A DNA stretch of 64,000 nt from Desmodesmus armatus (GCA_007449985.2 VIIQ02000054.1:424278-488277), one strand, 5' to 3'. Counted from the first letter of the stretch, positions 1 to 12,096 are shown. The notes: generated by a model not told the origin, from the letters alone. A program made the numbers and translations.

Positions 1-308
1 TGGCGGTGTGGTTGCTGTCCAGCAAACATGCGCTGGTACAGCGCCTTCATGGCTATGTTCAAAGCGTGCATGCACAACATTCATGCGCACGTTTTTGTCA
101 CCAAGCCAGAGCTACATGCTCTGTCAATGTTGGTTGACGCAAGGCCCTGCTCAGCACGCTACAAGAAGCAACCTGTGTGATGGTGCCAACCAAACATGCA
201 CACACACAAGGCTGCGCCGCACACTCAATGTCAACGCTGAGCCGCAGCCTTGCACACTTGTACTGCAACTACTGTACTCGTACAATAATGTATATATATA
301 GTACGCAC
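1..308. other. Left edge: intron of the CAP gene plus unresolved sequence
   Basis: The CAP gene on the minus strand has a splice donor (G|GTGCGT) just right of this stretch, so at least one more of its exons should lie here or beyond the edge. On the minus strand positions 1-60 can be read as a plausible coding patch (IAMKALYQRMFAGQQPHR), but I could not join it to the CAP gene with a convincing acceptor, so it is not called. Confidence 0.3.
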
Positions 309-2357
309 CAGAGAGTGTAGTTGCCGTGGTTGCCCCGGTGCATGAGCATGAGCCGTGAGTCACGCCTCATGCACAGCAGGTACTTGTCATTGGGTGAGGT
401 GAAGCAGTTGGGGGCTGACAGGGTGGCTCCCTCGGGGATGAAGGTAGCATGCTGCGGGGGCAGTGGAGGCCTCACATTCTGGTCAAAGTTGCTGATGATG
501 TTGCCGAAGGGCAGGTACCTGCAGGACCGGCAGGGGTACAGCACACGGGGATGGAGCCCAGACCTAAACCCCAGACAGAGGTTACTAACCCCCTACAGAT
601 GAGGTGTGTTGACAGCCTCTGTATGTTGGCAATGAGACTGGAGCAAACTGTTTGCGCACCCTGGCACAGGCTGGGTCTGAAACATGAAGTGAGCTCATCC
701 GAATTGCTATTGTGCGTCATTGCTGGCACAAGCTGAAGTGGCTGGGGTGTTCACACCTGCAGATCACGATGGTGCCCATGCGGAATGGACCATTGGTCAG
801 GATGGGGCACACATTGGCAGCACAGCCCAGCATGGTGCTGCTCCTCCACACCAACTGGGTGAAGTGCCCTGCATGGCGCAACACGCGACCCACAGAGTAG
901 CAGCAGGGAGCACGTCAGCGCAGCCAGCACATTTCCTACAGCCCTGAGGGTGATTGCATAGCAGGCCACTACCTCATGACACTTTGTTAGTGCGATCCCC
1001 GGTGGATGCTGCTACCAGCGTTGTGTTTTCGTCTGATGTGCCACACTGCACAAGGAGAGGCTGCGCCTGCCATGCTAGTGGCATCTGCCCGTTGAGTGCC
1101 AGCCAACGCAGTACCAAGTGCAAGAATGTACATGAGGCAGCCACTGACCTGTGCCGGGGGTGAAGCCTGGCTGGGCAAAGTTGTACTGGGTCACCTCACT
1201 GTACCTGCAGCACAGGACCACACCACAGCACATGGGCACAACACATACAGCACTTGTCCCAACACACAGGGCCGTGCTGAGCGCCAGCAGCCCGGGCAAT
1301 GCCAACAGGCCACCGCTACTGCACTCCTGTTCAGGCCCTGCAAATGCTGCTGGTATTGCCTTGTTTGTGTAGCATCTGCACCAACCAATGCAGGGTGGTG
1401 GAGCGCCCACTTGCTGCCTACTGCCATCAGCATCAAGTCGTTGCTGCTGAAACCACTGCATCCACCCAGGACAGCAGCACAGTCTCACCATGCCCTGACA
1501 GCACTGTCCAGAGCAGCTCTGACATTCGTGACCTGTGTGGTCACAAACATGTTCTCGCCAAATGCCCCGTGCTTCCAGTTGCAGGTGGCAGCATATGCTG
1601 CTGCCTGCGCAGCCAGGGCATCATCCCAAATCAGTGGCAGTGCCTGGTGTGTGGCCCTGAAGCTGTTGTGAAGGTCAAAGATGCCCTGGTATTTGATGGG
1701 TATGGGCTGACTTGCTCCAAGGGGGGTGTTGGGGTCGTGCACCACCTTGCGCTGACGAGGGGGCCTGTCACCCTTTGGCCGCAGCTGCACTGGCTCGTCC
1801 ATTGCCCACTGCTCGGGAGCTTGCTGCTGGTTTGCACCTGGGAAGCAGGAAATATGGTGTGTGGTGTGGAGGTTGGAGGAGAGACGCATGCCCACTTGCT
1901 TGCAGTATGTGCTTGCTAGCTACAGCACTGGGCCAATGCGTGGCACTGCAGCAGCGGCACTGCCGTGCATGCTGGCATGATGCTCTACATGTACCTTTCA
2001 TGCCATTGAACGCTTCAAAAGCGCAGCTGCAGGCTCTGCTGGCATCCGTGAGGCTGTTGTGTCCAGGATGTGCGATGTTGGTGACTACAGGCCAATCTGC
2101 TGCTCGCACATGTCGACTGCCAGGCTGGCTAGCATTAGGTGACAGAAGGAACAGGCAGATCATGCTACAGTTGATGCTAGTGAGCTGTGGGCTCATCTGA
2201 TTGGTTCTGCTTCACATACAGGATAGCTTAGGCTTGCTGATTCTGTCTTCTCACCATCATTGTCTGCTGCTTTGGCGTTGACAGCCTCTGCCACACTGCA
2301 AGACAGCAGCAGAGCTGCCATCAGCACGGCTGCGGGAATGAATTTGAATGAAAACAT
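309..2357 (-). CDS. Secreted CAP (SCP/PR-1/CRISP) protein with lectin-like tail, 3' incomplete
   Basis: Five exons join in frame: 2357-2255, 1837-1489, 1204-1149, 868-757 and 518-309. Residues 1-25 form a signal peptide (hydrophobic AAVLMAALLLSC, cleavage near AEA). The CAP domain starts near residue 85 and keeps all four cavity residues of the family: His91 (LHNSFR), Glu129 (GENMF), Glu154 (WYSEVTQY) and His171 (GHFTQLVWRSST, CRISP signature 1). Signature 2 is also present (YLPFGNIISNFDQNV). After it comes the start of a repeat resembling a bulb-type lectin (LSAPNCFTSPNDKYLLCM), which ends at a donor, so the protein continues past the window edge. CAP proteins are secreted and bind sterols or lipids, or act in walls and defence; the role here is unknown. 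Exon phases (1,2,1,2,2) all match, which makes the model firm. Confidence 0.86.
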
Positions 2358-3104
2358 CCTGGGTTAATCGTTTTGTTGGCTCTTCGAAACGTTGTGGCTG
2401 TCTAGGCTGGCCAGAGTATCTTCAATTGCCAGTACTCCAAAGATGAGCACTTCTGCCTGCCTGCTCAGCACGTCGTTGTGAGAGTCCGTGATTATTATCG
2501 CGTCAACTACGTGACGACAGCAGCAATGGAATTTGCTGCTGCCGACTGTGCTCTTACAAAAGATGGCCCGGACGAAGGTTGTGGAGTTCCAGTGTGCCCT
2601 TGGATGACCAGGATCAACACATCATTTCTTGAGAAATCACAAAAGATTGGCAGCGTACGTAGCAGGCCATTAAGACCAGCTGGAGGACTGCAGGTGTACC
2701 CGAGGTGTACCCGAGGCACAGGCCGCAAGAGCAGGGGGGGTGCCAGAAGATCCCAGTCCCATATTGTGCTTGCATTTTGATCTAATGTTCCATATCTGTT
2801 TTGTTCGGTGCGTTGTGTAGTAGTGCCTTGCACTGCCTGTAGCTCGTGACATGTGATGACCTTATGGGATGCAGAAAATTATTGATTCGAAATATTAACT
2901 TCACTCTTATGGCCTGATTCGAACAGTCATTCGGTTTCTGTGTACTCTTTCACCCTAACAGGTGTGACTTGGTGTCAATTTCGCAGAGATTGAGAGTTTG
3001 TGACTGTGATAATACGGGTTATCTGCAGCATAAAACAATGTTAATGTTGTCGACACAGCTGCTGTAGCACTGAGCCCCAAAGCAGCGACGAGGAGCAGCA
3101 GCTG
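2358..3104. promoter_or_regulatory. Divergent spacer between the CAP and coiled-coil genes
   Basis: This stretch lies between two start codons facing away from each other, so it should hold both promoters and both 5' leaders. I see no clear TATA element or other motif. A splice acceptor (ACTGAG) about 30 bases before 3105 leaves open a further 5' exon of the right-hand gene. Confidence 0.4.
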
Positions 3105-6100
3105 ATGGCACACCTGGCAGATGACAGCAGCTGTGCAGCTGGGAGCTGTCTGGATGTTGAAGACCATGCTGCAGCACAACCCTTCAGTGAGACTGAACAG
3201 CAGCTTCGAATGGAGTTGCTGGCTCTGCAGGAGCAGCACCAGCTTCAGCAGCAGGAGGTGGCACTGCTGCATGCTCAGGTGGAGCGCCTCAGCATGCTGC
3301 AGATGGACAGAAGCAGTGACGAGGGCCATGTGAGTGTAGGAGACGCTGCCACCATTGTGTGTCGCAGAACCACCATAATCGTTTGTCCAGAACCTCTCTA
3401 CAGCAGCAAGCTATCTTGAGGCAGCACTGCACGACAGTCTCGCAACAGCAACATTCCGACAGCACCATCCCTGCATATGCACACCCACGGCTTGCCTGCT
3501 TCCTCTCACAACACTGCAGCAGCTGACACCACGCCTCTGTTACCTAACGCCTTGTCTCCCTTTGGCCTTGCCTCGACCAGGCTGCAGCTCCCAGCAGCAC
3601 CAGCACTAGCGGTGCTGACCTCCTGCAGCAGCAGCTGGCAGCTGCCCATGCAGAGCTCCAGCGCACACGTTCAATCCTGGACAACGTCATGCAGGACCGC
3701 AGTGCAGCAGTGAAGGCAGCATGTGACCAACGGTCTGGGGCGCTCAGGCTGCTCCTGGCTGAGCAGACAAGGGAGTTGCAGCAGATAGAGCAGCAGCGGG
3801 TAGCAGCACTGGAGCTGGCAGCAGCAAAGGTGAGCATGAGCATGTCACTATTGGACGCAACTCTTGCAGATCAACCATGCCCTCCGTCCCCTGAATTCTT
3901 TTGGAAGGACTGTCATGAAGCAGGCTTGACATGCACCACTCCTGCTGATGGGGTGCTTCACACTGTCGAATATGGTCTGCTACACAAGCAGCGGGCCCTT
4001 GTTTGCTGCCTGTTGTCAGTCGTATGGTGTGCTGCTGTGCTGGCAACGCTCCTGCGTGCTGCATGCACCTGCAGGAAGAGGACTGTGAAGCCATGCGCAT
4101 AGCCCTAGCTGCAGCCAACACACATATCCTGCAGCTGACCGCCCAGCAGGCACCTCAGCACAAGCCCCCAGCACACACCCATGCACATGAACAGCACGGC
4201 CCAGCACATGAAGCACACACACTCTCTGCCCATGCGCATGCGCATGCACACACAGATATAGCCAGCAGCAGTCAGGAGTCACGGCAGGACAATGTCCTGC
4301 AGGAGCTGCAGCTTCAGCTGAGTGTGCAGCGGCAGCAGCTGGAGGTTGCAAACGAGCAGGTCAAGGAGCTGGTGCAGCACCTGGCACTGAAACACGACCA
4401 GGTGGAGTTTGCTGGTCGCCGTGCTGCCTTGCTGGAGCAGCAGGTGGGTGGTGCTGCTGCATCTCATGGTGTGCGACACTGCAAACCTTCAGGGACCAGT
4501 TGTCCTTCCAGCGATGCTGCACGATCAAGTCTGATCTTGTGCACACCCAACTCTATCCACCCCAAAACAGGTGTCAACAAGGTCTGGCCCCAGCAGAATT
4601 ATGACATGCCCTTTTGCTTGAGCCATGCATGTCACAAGCAGTGCTTCAGCAAACCGCAGTGACTGCCATGCATCCATACGGACCACCCCATGACCTCCCC
4701 CTCCCGCCCTGCGCGCAGTTGGAAGAAGCTCACCGCAAGGCTGTGGCGGCTGCAGCAGTCCCGGATGCGCAGCGGCGCCGCAGCTGTGGCAGCATAGCAG
4801 AGGACGACAGCGAAGGGCACCCAGCCCTCAGTCTTGAGGGTGCCGGTATCGAACCCTGCCAAACGCACTCGCCGCAGCCTGGCATGCAGCAGCAACATGA
4901 CTCGCCTCAGCAGCAGCAGCAACAGCTGGAGCCGCACAGTAGAGGTATAGCAGGCAGCTTGTCAGCAGCGCTCAGCAATGCAGCCAGTGGGTTCAGTCTG
5001 GGTGCTGGGCCTAGGGGTGATGACCATGAGCAGCCACCCAGGCAGCAAACGCCACCGCCACTCAGCCCTTTTGCGCTGGCACGCAAGTTTGTGGCTGATA
5101 GGGAGGCTGATGCCATGGCACGCTTGAAGGTGGGTGCAGCGCAGTGCAGTGGCGATGGAGTGAAGTGTTGGGTGTACGCGTGCAAAGGATGATCAGCAGT
5201 GCTGTAGCAGGTGCCAGAATCGCAAGCACTGACTTGTGTAAGGGGCCCTTACGCAAAAGCGGGCAAAGCTGCCTGTCGCTTGCAGCTGCTTCAACTCTGC
5301 CTGCGGCCACAAACCGCTAGTGGCATGGAAACTGCCATGCCTGCTGTGACTGCGGCTGGTGAGATGTGTCACCGCTGTCGGCCGTGCATGCATGCAGGAT
5401 GAGTTGCGGGAGCGCGAGCAGGAGGTTGCTGGCTTGGCAGCTGCCAACAGCCGGCTAGAGGTGCAACTCGAGGGCCTGCAGACGATCCTAGTGACCCGTG
5501 TGTCACAAGCCACCAGGCTCACCCAGGAGCTGAAGGATGCTACCAAGCAGCTGAGGCAGGCAGAGGCAGCGGCTGTGTCTGATCATGGGGTGCTGCAGCA
5601 GCAGCTGGAGCAGCTGAGTGAAAAAGTGGTGGGGCTGCAGGATGCGCTGGCGGCGGGGAAGCAGCGGGAGCAGCAGTTGGAGGCGCAGCTGGCGGCGACG
5701 CGTGGCAAGGTGAGTGCCGAGCTGCAGTGCAGGGTGCCAGGGTGGCGAGCAACACATCGCCGCATGACATGCAGCAGCTATCTCAGGCTGCTGAGTCACA
5801 CATGGCGGCAACACGACCCTATCTTAGGCCAGGTGCCAGATGCTCAGCTTTCCAGTGGAAAGCCTGTTACTGTGGACATGCTTAGGCTGGGCCCCAGGGT
5901 GACAGTGTTACAGCCCAATGACTTTGCTGTGCGTGCATCGACACGCACCTGTGTGTCTGCTTTTGTCACGCGTCTGATGCAGTTGGCCCAAGTGCTTGAG
6001 GCGCTAGTTGCCGATGCAGCAGCCCTGCAGCAGCACAAGCCAGCACAGTACAAGCTGCTGGTGCAGGAGATGCCGGCAGCACTGGCTGACGTCATGGCCA

Positions 6101-6810
6101 CAGCAGCAGCAACAGCAGCCACACCAGCCCGTGCCAGCTCCCGCACCAGCAGCAGCGGCGAGCACGCCATCCCTACCGGCCACACCAGCATACCTGCTCT
6201 GCGTGCAGCATCCATGCCAAATGACACCCTGGGCACCCTCCGGAACCTGCAGCACCCCACCGCGGCTCACCACACAGCTGCAGCAGCAGCAGCAGCAGCT
6301 GCTGCACACTTGCATCACGCGGGAGTGCACAACCTGCAGCACAGCAGCTCCAGCAGGCAGGGGCCAGCAGGCGCAGTGCCTCAGGACAACTTGAAGCCTT
6401 TTGGTCTGCGCTCCTTCATGCGCAGCAGGACGCTGAGCTCAGCTGATGGTGCGCCTTCAAGGGCCAGTGGCAGCGGCAGCTACAGGGGCGCTGCCGCAGC
6501 TGGCATCATACCTGGGCCAGGAGACAGCTGGGGCAGGTGTGTGTCAGTCACGAGTGTAGAGGTGCAGCCGCAGACCCGGCACGCACTCAGCTTTACATCA
6601 CAGCAGGGTGCAGGAGCGTTGGCCGCGTGCGCAGGGAGCTCGGGAACAGCGACGCCGAAGAGTGCGGCGGCGAAGCTGTTTGATGTGTTCAGGAAGAAGG
6701 GGAGGGAGCAGGAGGAGGGGGAGGCAGCGGTGTCGAGGGTGCCGCCCATTGCGCAGTCCAGCAGGACTACAGGCAGTGGGGAGTATAACTATGTGCTGCT
6801 GGAGAGCTGA
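3105..6810 (+). CDS. Coiled-coil protein, 797 aa, unknown function
   Basis: Six exons: 3105-3329, 3581-3829, 4075-4443, 4719-5129, 5398-5709 and 5983-6810. Every intron is phase 0, with GTGAGT/GTGGGT donors and CAG acceptors. Residues about 20-170 and 420-525 are long heptad-rich helices full of Gln, Glu and Leu (for example LRMELLALQEQHQLQQQEV and LEQLSEKVVGLQDALAAG), typical of a coiled coil. Between and after them are low-complexity His/Gln/Ser/Ala stretches. The C terminus is Ser-rich with a basic patch (FRKKGREQ). I recognise no catalytic domain; a structural role at Golgi, cilium or centrosome would fit the shape but is not shown. The ATG at 3105 is the first in the exon, but the frame is open upstream to an acceptor, so an extra 5' exon is possible. 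Confidence 0.72.
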
Positions 6811-6911
6811 TGCCGGTTCACAGTGTGAACTCAGTTGCGATGCAGAGCTGGCTGTGCCCCGTGCATGAAGGCAGCTGTGTTGAGCTTATCGTGTTGCTCA
6901 CCACCGGGACT

Positions 6912-6916
6912 TGTAA
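6912..6916 (+). terminator. TGTAA polyadenylation signal of the coiled-coil gene
   Basis: TGTAA is the usual poly(A) signal in chlamydomonadalean algae. This copy lies about 100 bases after the stop codon at 6810, a normal distance. Confidence 0.5.
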
Positions 6917-8586
6917 GTTAGGGACAGGTTCTGGACAGTGAGTATTGATTTGCCCCAAAGAACTTTACCCACCGATGCAAGGTGCAAGGCACTTGACCGA
7001 TGCAGTGTTTTGGTAAACCGGAGGTTTGCTGCTGGCAACAGCTGCATCTTGTTCTGCTGTTGAGCTGATGAGACAAACAGCCGTTGACCCTGAGCGCGTG
7101 CGGGGTGTGGGGCCAACTGTGCAGGCTTTGTAGTAAGATCGCAGAGGCTGAAGCTGCCGTGTCTGTCAACGGAAACAAGTGGATAGTGATGCATATGCAT
7201 GTGCAGCTGAAGCTAGACGAGCTTCGGGGCCCCCCAACCCTTGGCTCACTGTGACATGAAAGTGACTGGCCAGTTGCTGCCCTTCTGCTGGGCTGGATGT
7301 TGCATCAAAGCTCTACTGTGATCATCGGTGCTGGGTCATGCTGGCTGTTCCTCCTGCTGGGCTGGGCTGTTGCTGTCAACAACAACACTCTGCCTGCAAA
7401 AGCACAAGAAACATACCTGCAGAACAGCGCAGCAACAAGATGTCAGCACGGCAAAGGAGAGGGGGGTCGACCCCTGCCCCAGTGCAGGCTTATGACTGTG
7501 CAGGCTTTGTGCGCATGTGCCCTGTGAGCTGACTGTCTTGCATGCAACAGACGACAACTGCCTCACATGCCTGTGACCTAGGTGGCTTGTACAAAGAATC
7601 CGCCAGGCTGGGTTGCAACAATTGTGGTTGTGGGCATAATGTAGGGAAGGTGCTTTGTGTGACAACGTCTCACTACCAAGTGCTGGGCCTGCTAGCAGCT
7701 CTGGTGTGGACAGGTCAGCTGGTTGGTGGGTTGGAGGCTCAGGCATGCATATGGCCGACTTCAGCGTGGGCTGTTGATCAGAGATGGGCCCACTGCTGTC
7801 GATGACCAGTTTGACAGTCCTGCTAGGCACACGGCCTGCGCTCTCAGAGCGCTGCCTTCACCTATGTGACATATCACCCATGTACACATGCACACTCTCG
7901 GCGCACTTGGTCAGGGACAAATCATGCAGTCCCTGATCCGATCAGGATCACGGTGATGCACTGCGCTGAGCACACTCAACACGCCATCAAACTGTAGTAG
8001 CACAGCATCTCAGGCAAATGTTACACATGGATGTCAGGCAGCAGCTGCACGTAGCTGTCAACAGGCATGAGGTTGGAGGGCCCCAACCTCTCACACACAG
8101 AATAGCATATCTCCATTAGTTGAAGCCCACGCCTGGCCATATAGGCATAAGTCACACTCACTGACATGGCCAATCTGGGCTCATGAGACCGCCTTGCAAA
8201 ACACCCTGATGTACACTGGTAACTTCACCCATGTCCAAGCAGACAGCGGCAACTTCGCACAGGATATGGCGCAGTTTTGCACGCAACATACTGCAAGCCA
8301 CATTCTGTGCTCAATGAAGACACCTTCCACCATATCAAAAAACTATACAGCCTCTGCTGGCAAAACAGTGTTTGTGACAAGCACCTCTCGCACCCTACAT
8401 GAAAACCACTAATATACTGCTGGGTGCATCTCAGCCCAGACATCACCAGACTTGAGTACTGGTACAACTTGTCCTCATGAAGGAACAACGGGGACTACTG
8501 CCCCAATTGGAGCTGGACACCAGCTCTGTCATCAGTGTCTGCAGGGGGCATCACTGCTCATGCAACACTACTTCTGCCAAGGCCCT
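6917..8586. other. Intergenic region; right part belongs to the segmental duplication
   Basis: No gene is supported here. From about 7770 onward the sequence matches 16850-17255, and its last ~300 bases match about 18570-18910; it is therefore the 3' flank of the duplicated 93-aa gene. Open frames in the 7300-7830 part show no family resemblance or splice-compatible structure. Confidence 0.5.
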
Positions 8587-9306
8587 TCACTTGCCCTTGT
8601 AGTACTGGCTTGACTTGGTCTGACAACCCTGGCCTGTGTGAGTGCGTGGGTTCTCGCAGACTGACTGAAACTGTGCATCGTCCAGTCCGCGCCTGAACAT
8701 CTGGGTGTTGCCCTGGCTGGGGTGGTCCATGGAGGTCTTCACAGTGCCTGCAGAAGACGACAGCAAGGGCACCACCACGCATAGTAATTTGTAAAGCACG
8801 TCCCAGACTGCAGAGATCCAGTCTTGCAAGACAATGGTCTGATACATAGGGGGGGCCAGCCTGGCAGGGGTGGAGTAGCCACGGCCAAAGAGGCGGGGAG
8901 GGGGGACCGGCTGCCGTGCTATCAAGGCCACATTTGTGGTGTTGGGAATTGTGAAAGCCTGACTGGCTGTACAAGGCGATTTGAGCGGCTGTCAGCACTG
9001 GCAACACTTGGAAGGACTGCTGCTGTTGAATGGGGAGGGGGGGGGGGAAGGTAGAACCAGCGAGCCTGGAAAGCTCTTGCAGTGGCGTCAAGCAGCAGAA
9101 CAGTAAGAAGAAGTACCGTCCCTGGGATGCTGGGGTCCGGTATCCAGCAATCATGGCGGGTGCAACCATCATGCTGGGATGTGCGATGGAGTGAAGCTTT
9201 CTGTAGTCGCAGCCTTGTGTCCAACCCGTGCCGCAAGACATGACTTTTGTCGCTCAGCACCTACCTGTGGTGTAGTAGTAGTCCATCTTCACCCCGTCGC
9301 GCTCAT

Positions 9307-9312
9307 AGAAAT
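9307..9312. repeat. Target-site duplication, left copy (AGAAAT)
   Basis: AGAAAT directly precedes the retrotransposon and is repeated exactly after its 3' end. It belongs to exon 1 of the interrupted 93-aa gene. Confidence 0.85.
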
Positions 9313-9447
9313 AGCAGCGACAGCAGCAGCAGCAACAGCAGTCAGAGCAGCAACAGCACCAGCAGCAGCAGCAGGGGCGACAGCAACCCGAGGGCACCCA
9401 TTAGCCCTGGTGAAGCAGACGGTGCAGCCAGCAGGGGTGCTGCAACC

Positions 9448-12096
9448 ATGCCTACTACAAAACAGCTGCCCACCACACAGCGCCTCCTGCAGCAGCATCC
9501 ACAGCAACAGCAGCAGCAGCAGCTAGAGCACATGCGCAGACAGCTAACCACGGCCGTGCAGCAGCTGTCTGCAGCACAACAACAGCAGCAGCTGCAACTC
9601 TCTGGCCTGCGCCAACAGACGGAGGCAGCTACCCAGATGCGCATCAGCCATGAAGCACAGCTAGAGGCGATGCTGCAAGCCCAGCAGCAACAGTTTCAAC
9701 GCCAAGTTGATGCTGTGCAGCAGCAGGTTGACTCCCAGCTACAACGGCACCTACAGCAGCAGCAACAAACACTAGCTGCGCTGCGCCAGGAGGTAGTGGC
9801 CGTGAAACAGCAAGCGACCGCCCCGCACCCGCTGCAGCGTCAGCACGACAGCGCTCTGGCTGCAGCACAGCAGGAGATAGCAGAGCTGCGGCTCCAGGTC
9901 GCAGCTGTCCAACAACAGCAGTCAACACAGCAGCAGTCTAGGTCTGCCCCTGACGCAGAGCTGCAGCGTCAGCACGACAGCGCTCTGGCTGCAGCACAGC
10001 AGGAGATAGCAGAGCTGCGGCTCCAGGTCGCAGCTGTCCAACAACAGCAGTCAGAACAGCAGCAGTCTAGGTCTGCCACTGACGCAGCGCTGCAGCGTCA
10101 GCACGACAGCGCTCTGGCTGCAGCACAGCAGGAGATAGCAGAGCTGCGGCTCCAGGTCGCAGCTGTCCAACAGCAGCAGTCAGCGCAGCAGCAGGTCGAC
10201 CTGTCTAGGTCTGCCCTTCAAGCAGAACTGGACGACCTGCGGTGTCAATATGCGGCCCTCAAGCAGCAACAGCAGCAGCAACAACAACAAGCCGCACAGC
10301 TGCACACAGAGGTCGCCGACCTACGGCGCCAGTGTGCAGCCATCCCACAGCAGCAGCAGCAGCAACAGCAGCAACCGCCTGCCGCACAGGAACAGCCCGT
10401 GCTGGCGGCGCTGCAGCGTCAGTGCGAGGCCCTGCAACAGGAGCAGCAGCAGCAGAGCAGTAGCATGCAGGAACAGAGCACGCGGCACCAGCGACTACTG
10501 GAACAGTTTGAAGCTGCCGAGTCTCTGTTGGCCCTAACTTACGGTGAGACCTCTCGAGTCAGCCAGGAGTGTGCAGCCCTTCACGTGCAGCATGGCCAGA
10601 CCCAGAAGGCTATGCAGCAGCACAATGCCACCTTAAAACAGGTGAAAGAGGTGGCAGAGCAGTGCCAGGCAGCAGTCAAGCAGCAGCAGCCCCAGGTGCA
10701 GCACCTCTGCCAGCAGATTTATGGCAAGGAGGCCGGCTTGTGGACAAAGGTGCACGCGGTGGAGACCGCCAGCAGCAACCAAAGCAAGCAGTTGAGTCAG
10801 CTCAGGCAGCGCGTGGCTGCTGCTGAAGAACAGACCCAGCAGCTCCTGCAGCGGCCCCCGCAGACCCGACCAGGAGCCCTGCAGCGAGGGCAGCAGCCAG
10901 ATGAGCAAGCTGACAGCCTATCAGCCACCACCCCAGCCCGGCAGCAGCAAGCGGCGCACCCTGCCCCACAGCAGCGCCGGTCGCAGGATGCCCCCATGGA
11001 TGCCACAGCTGGCACCTCTGTAGCAGCAGCAGCAAAGGAGACAGCCGAGGCAGCAGCAGCTCAGGTCCGACAGCTGCAACAGCAGGTGCAGGCCTGTGAG
11101 TCGCAGCTGTCGGCTCTGTCCACCCTGCCCCTCACAACCCCTGACGAAGCAGTAGCGGTGCGGACTGCCCTCGACAGGGGTGCCAGCGCGCACATGGAGC
11201 TTGGTCAGGTGCGTGAGGAGTTGGCTACGGTGGGCACGCAGGCAGCAGCAGCACAACAGCAGCTCGGTCACATGCAGCAGCAGGTTAGCCGGCTGTCACA
11301 ACAGCTACAAGGCTGCCATATAGCAGTGCGAACCCGGGTGCAACTGCCTCGCGCGCAGCTCAAGGCCATGCTCTGTACAGCTTCAGGGGTGGACTCTGCA
11401 GACCTACACGGCATCACCCTGCTGAGTAATAGCACCGACAGCGAGGCGGAGGCGGCCCTGCGGCTGGTGCGGTCTCAGCAGGGAGCCCCCGCCCTGCCAC
11501 AGCAGCAGCAGCAGCGGCCATGGGGACCTGGACAGCTGCGGCAGCAACAGCAGGAGCAGCAACAGCGGCCGCAAGAACCGTCGCAACAGCAGCAGGGCCA
11601 AGGCCAGCCTGTCGCCCCCCCTGGGCTGTTGCGGCCACCACCGCAGCCTCGGCAGCAGCAGCAGCAGCAGCAGCAGGGCCCGGGCCAGCCTGCCGCCCCC
11701 CCCGGTCTAGCAGGGGCAGGGCAGCAGCACCCTCCGGCGCGCCCGTCCCCCCCGCCGCCACAGCCACGACCCACACAGCCGCAGGGGCAGCCCCAGCCGC
11801 TCTACCTGTACCGCCTGAAGGTGGCCTCACCAGAGGTTGCCAAGCGGCTGGTGTCTCGGCCTACTAAGCACCGGCTGCACGAGGCCGGCACAGGGGTGTA
11901 CGTGGAGCACTGGCTCACTCCCTCGCAGCTATCAGCCAGGAAGAACATGCGCCCCTTCCTCAGCGGCCTGCAGGAGCGCCACATCCACTGGCGCTGGTCG
12001 CTCGACGACCCACTACAGGTAGAGCAGCAAGTGCGCGCGGCGGATGGGCGCCCGCACTGGCGACTGGTTCACCTCCCTTCTCCCCCCTCTAATTGA
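9448..12096 (+). CDS. LINE ORF1: Gln-rich coiled-coil (gag-like) protein, 882 aa
   Basis: The ATG at 9448 (MPTTKQLPTTQ) is the first in-frame Met inside the element; the frame is also open from the element's 5' edge. Residues about 20-640 are a long Gln/Ala/Leu coiled coil that includes three tandem 43-aa repeats. A Pro/Gln-rich hinge follows (about 670-780). The last ~100 residues form a compact, non-repetitive domain (VASPEVAKRLVSRPTKHRL, then LTPSQLSARKNMRPFL) of the sort found at the ORF1 C terminus of other LINEs, where it may bind RNA; that function is inferred. LINE ORF1 proteins package element RNA. The stop TGA overlaps the next start in TGATG. Confidence 0.82.
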   Translation: MPTTKQLPTTQRLLQQHPQQQQQQQLEHMRRQLTTAVQQLSAAQQQQQLQLSGLRQQTEAATQMRISHEAQLEAMLQAQQQQFQRQVDAVQQQVDSQLQRHLQQQQQTLAALRQEVVAVKQQATAPHPLQRQHDSALAAAQQEIAELRLQVAAVQQQQSTQQQSRSAPDAELQRQHDSALAAAQQEIAELRLQVAAVQQQQSEQQQSRSATDAALQRQHDSALAAAQQEIAELRLQVAAVQQQQSAQQQVDLSRSALQAELDDLRCQYAALKQQQQQQQQQAAQLHTEVADLRRQCAAIPQQQQQQQQQPPAAQEQPVLAALQRQCEALQQEQQQQSSSMQEQSTRHQRLLEQFEAAESLLALTYGETSRVSQECAALHVQHGQTQKAMQQHNATLKQVKEVAEQCQAAVKQQQPQVQHLCQQIYGKEAGLWTKVHAVETASSNQSKQLSQLRQRVAAAEEQTQQLLQRPPQTRPGALQRGQQPDEQADSLSATTPARQQQAAHPAPQQRRSQDAPMDATAGTSVAAAAKETAEAAAAQVRQLQQQVQACESQLSALSTLPLTTPDEAVAVRTALDRGASAHMELGQVREELATVGTQAAAAQQQLGHMQQQVSRLSQQLQGCHIAVRTRVQLPRAQLKAMLCTASGVDSADLHGITLLSNSTDSEAEAALRLVRSQQGAPALPQQQQQRPWGPGQLRQQQQEQQQRPQEPSQQQQGQGQPVAPPGLLRPPPQPRQQQQQQQQGPGQPAAPPGLAGAGQQHPPARPSPPPPQPRPTQPQGQPQPLYLYRLKVASPEVAKRLVSRPTKHRLHEAGTGVYVEHWLTPSQLSARKNMRPFLSGLQERHIHWRWSLDDPLQVEQQVRAADGRPHWRLVHLPSPPSN
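9832..10218 (+). repeat. Three tandem 129-bp repeats in LINE ORF1
   Basis: The motif CTGCAGCGTCAGCACGACAG begins at 9832, 9961 and 10090, exactly 129 bp apart. Each unit encodes 43 aa (core LQRQHDSALAAAQQEIAELR). The units are nearly identical in DNA, showing recent expansion of the coiled coil in steps that keep the frame. Confidence 0.85.

Noticed and set aside
2478..2780. Extra 5' exon of the coiled-coil gene
   Set aside because: The open frame has no conserved features and no convincing donor or acceptor pair linking it to 3105.
7336..7830. A 164-codon open frame on the minus strand
   Set aside because: No family motif, no signal or membrane segment, no splice-compatible neighbours; it lies in a gene-free spacer.
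9247..9447. Extending LINE ORF1 upstream of 9448
   Set aside because: The upstream part crosses into the host exon and intron, and no ATG in frame lies between the element's 5' edge and 9448.
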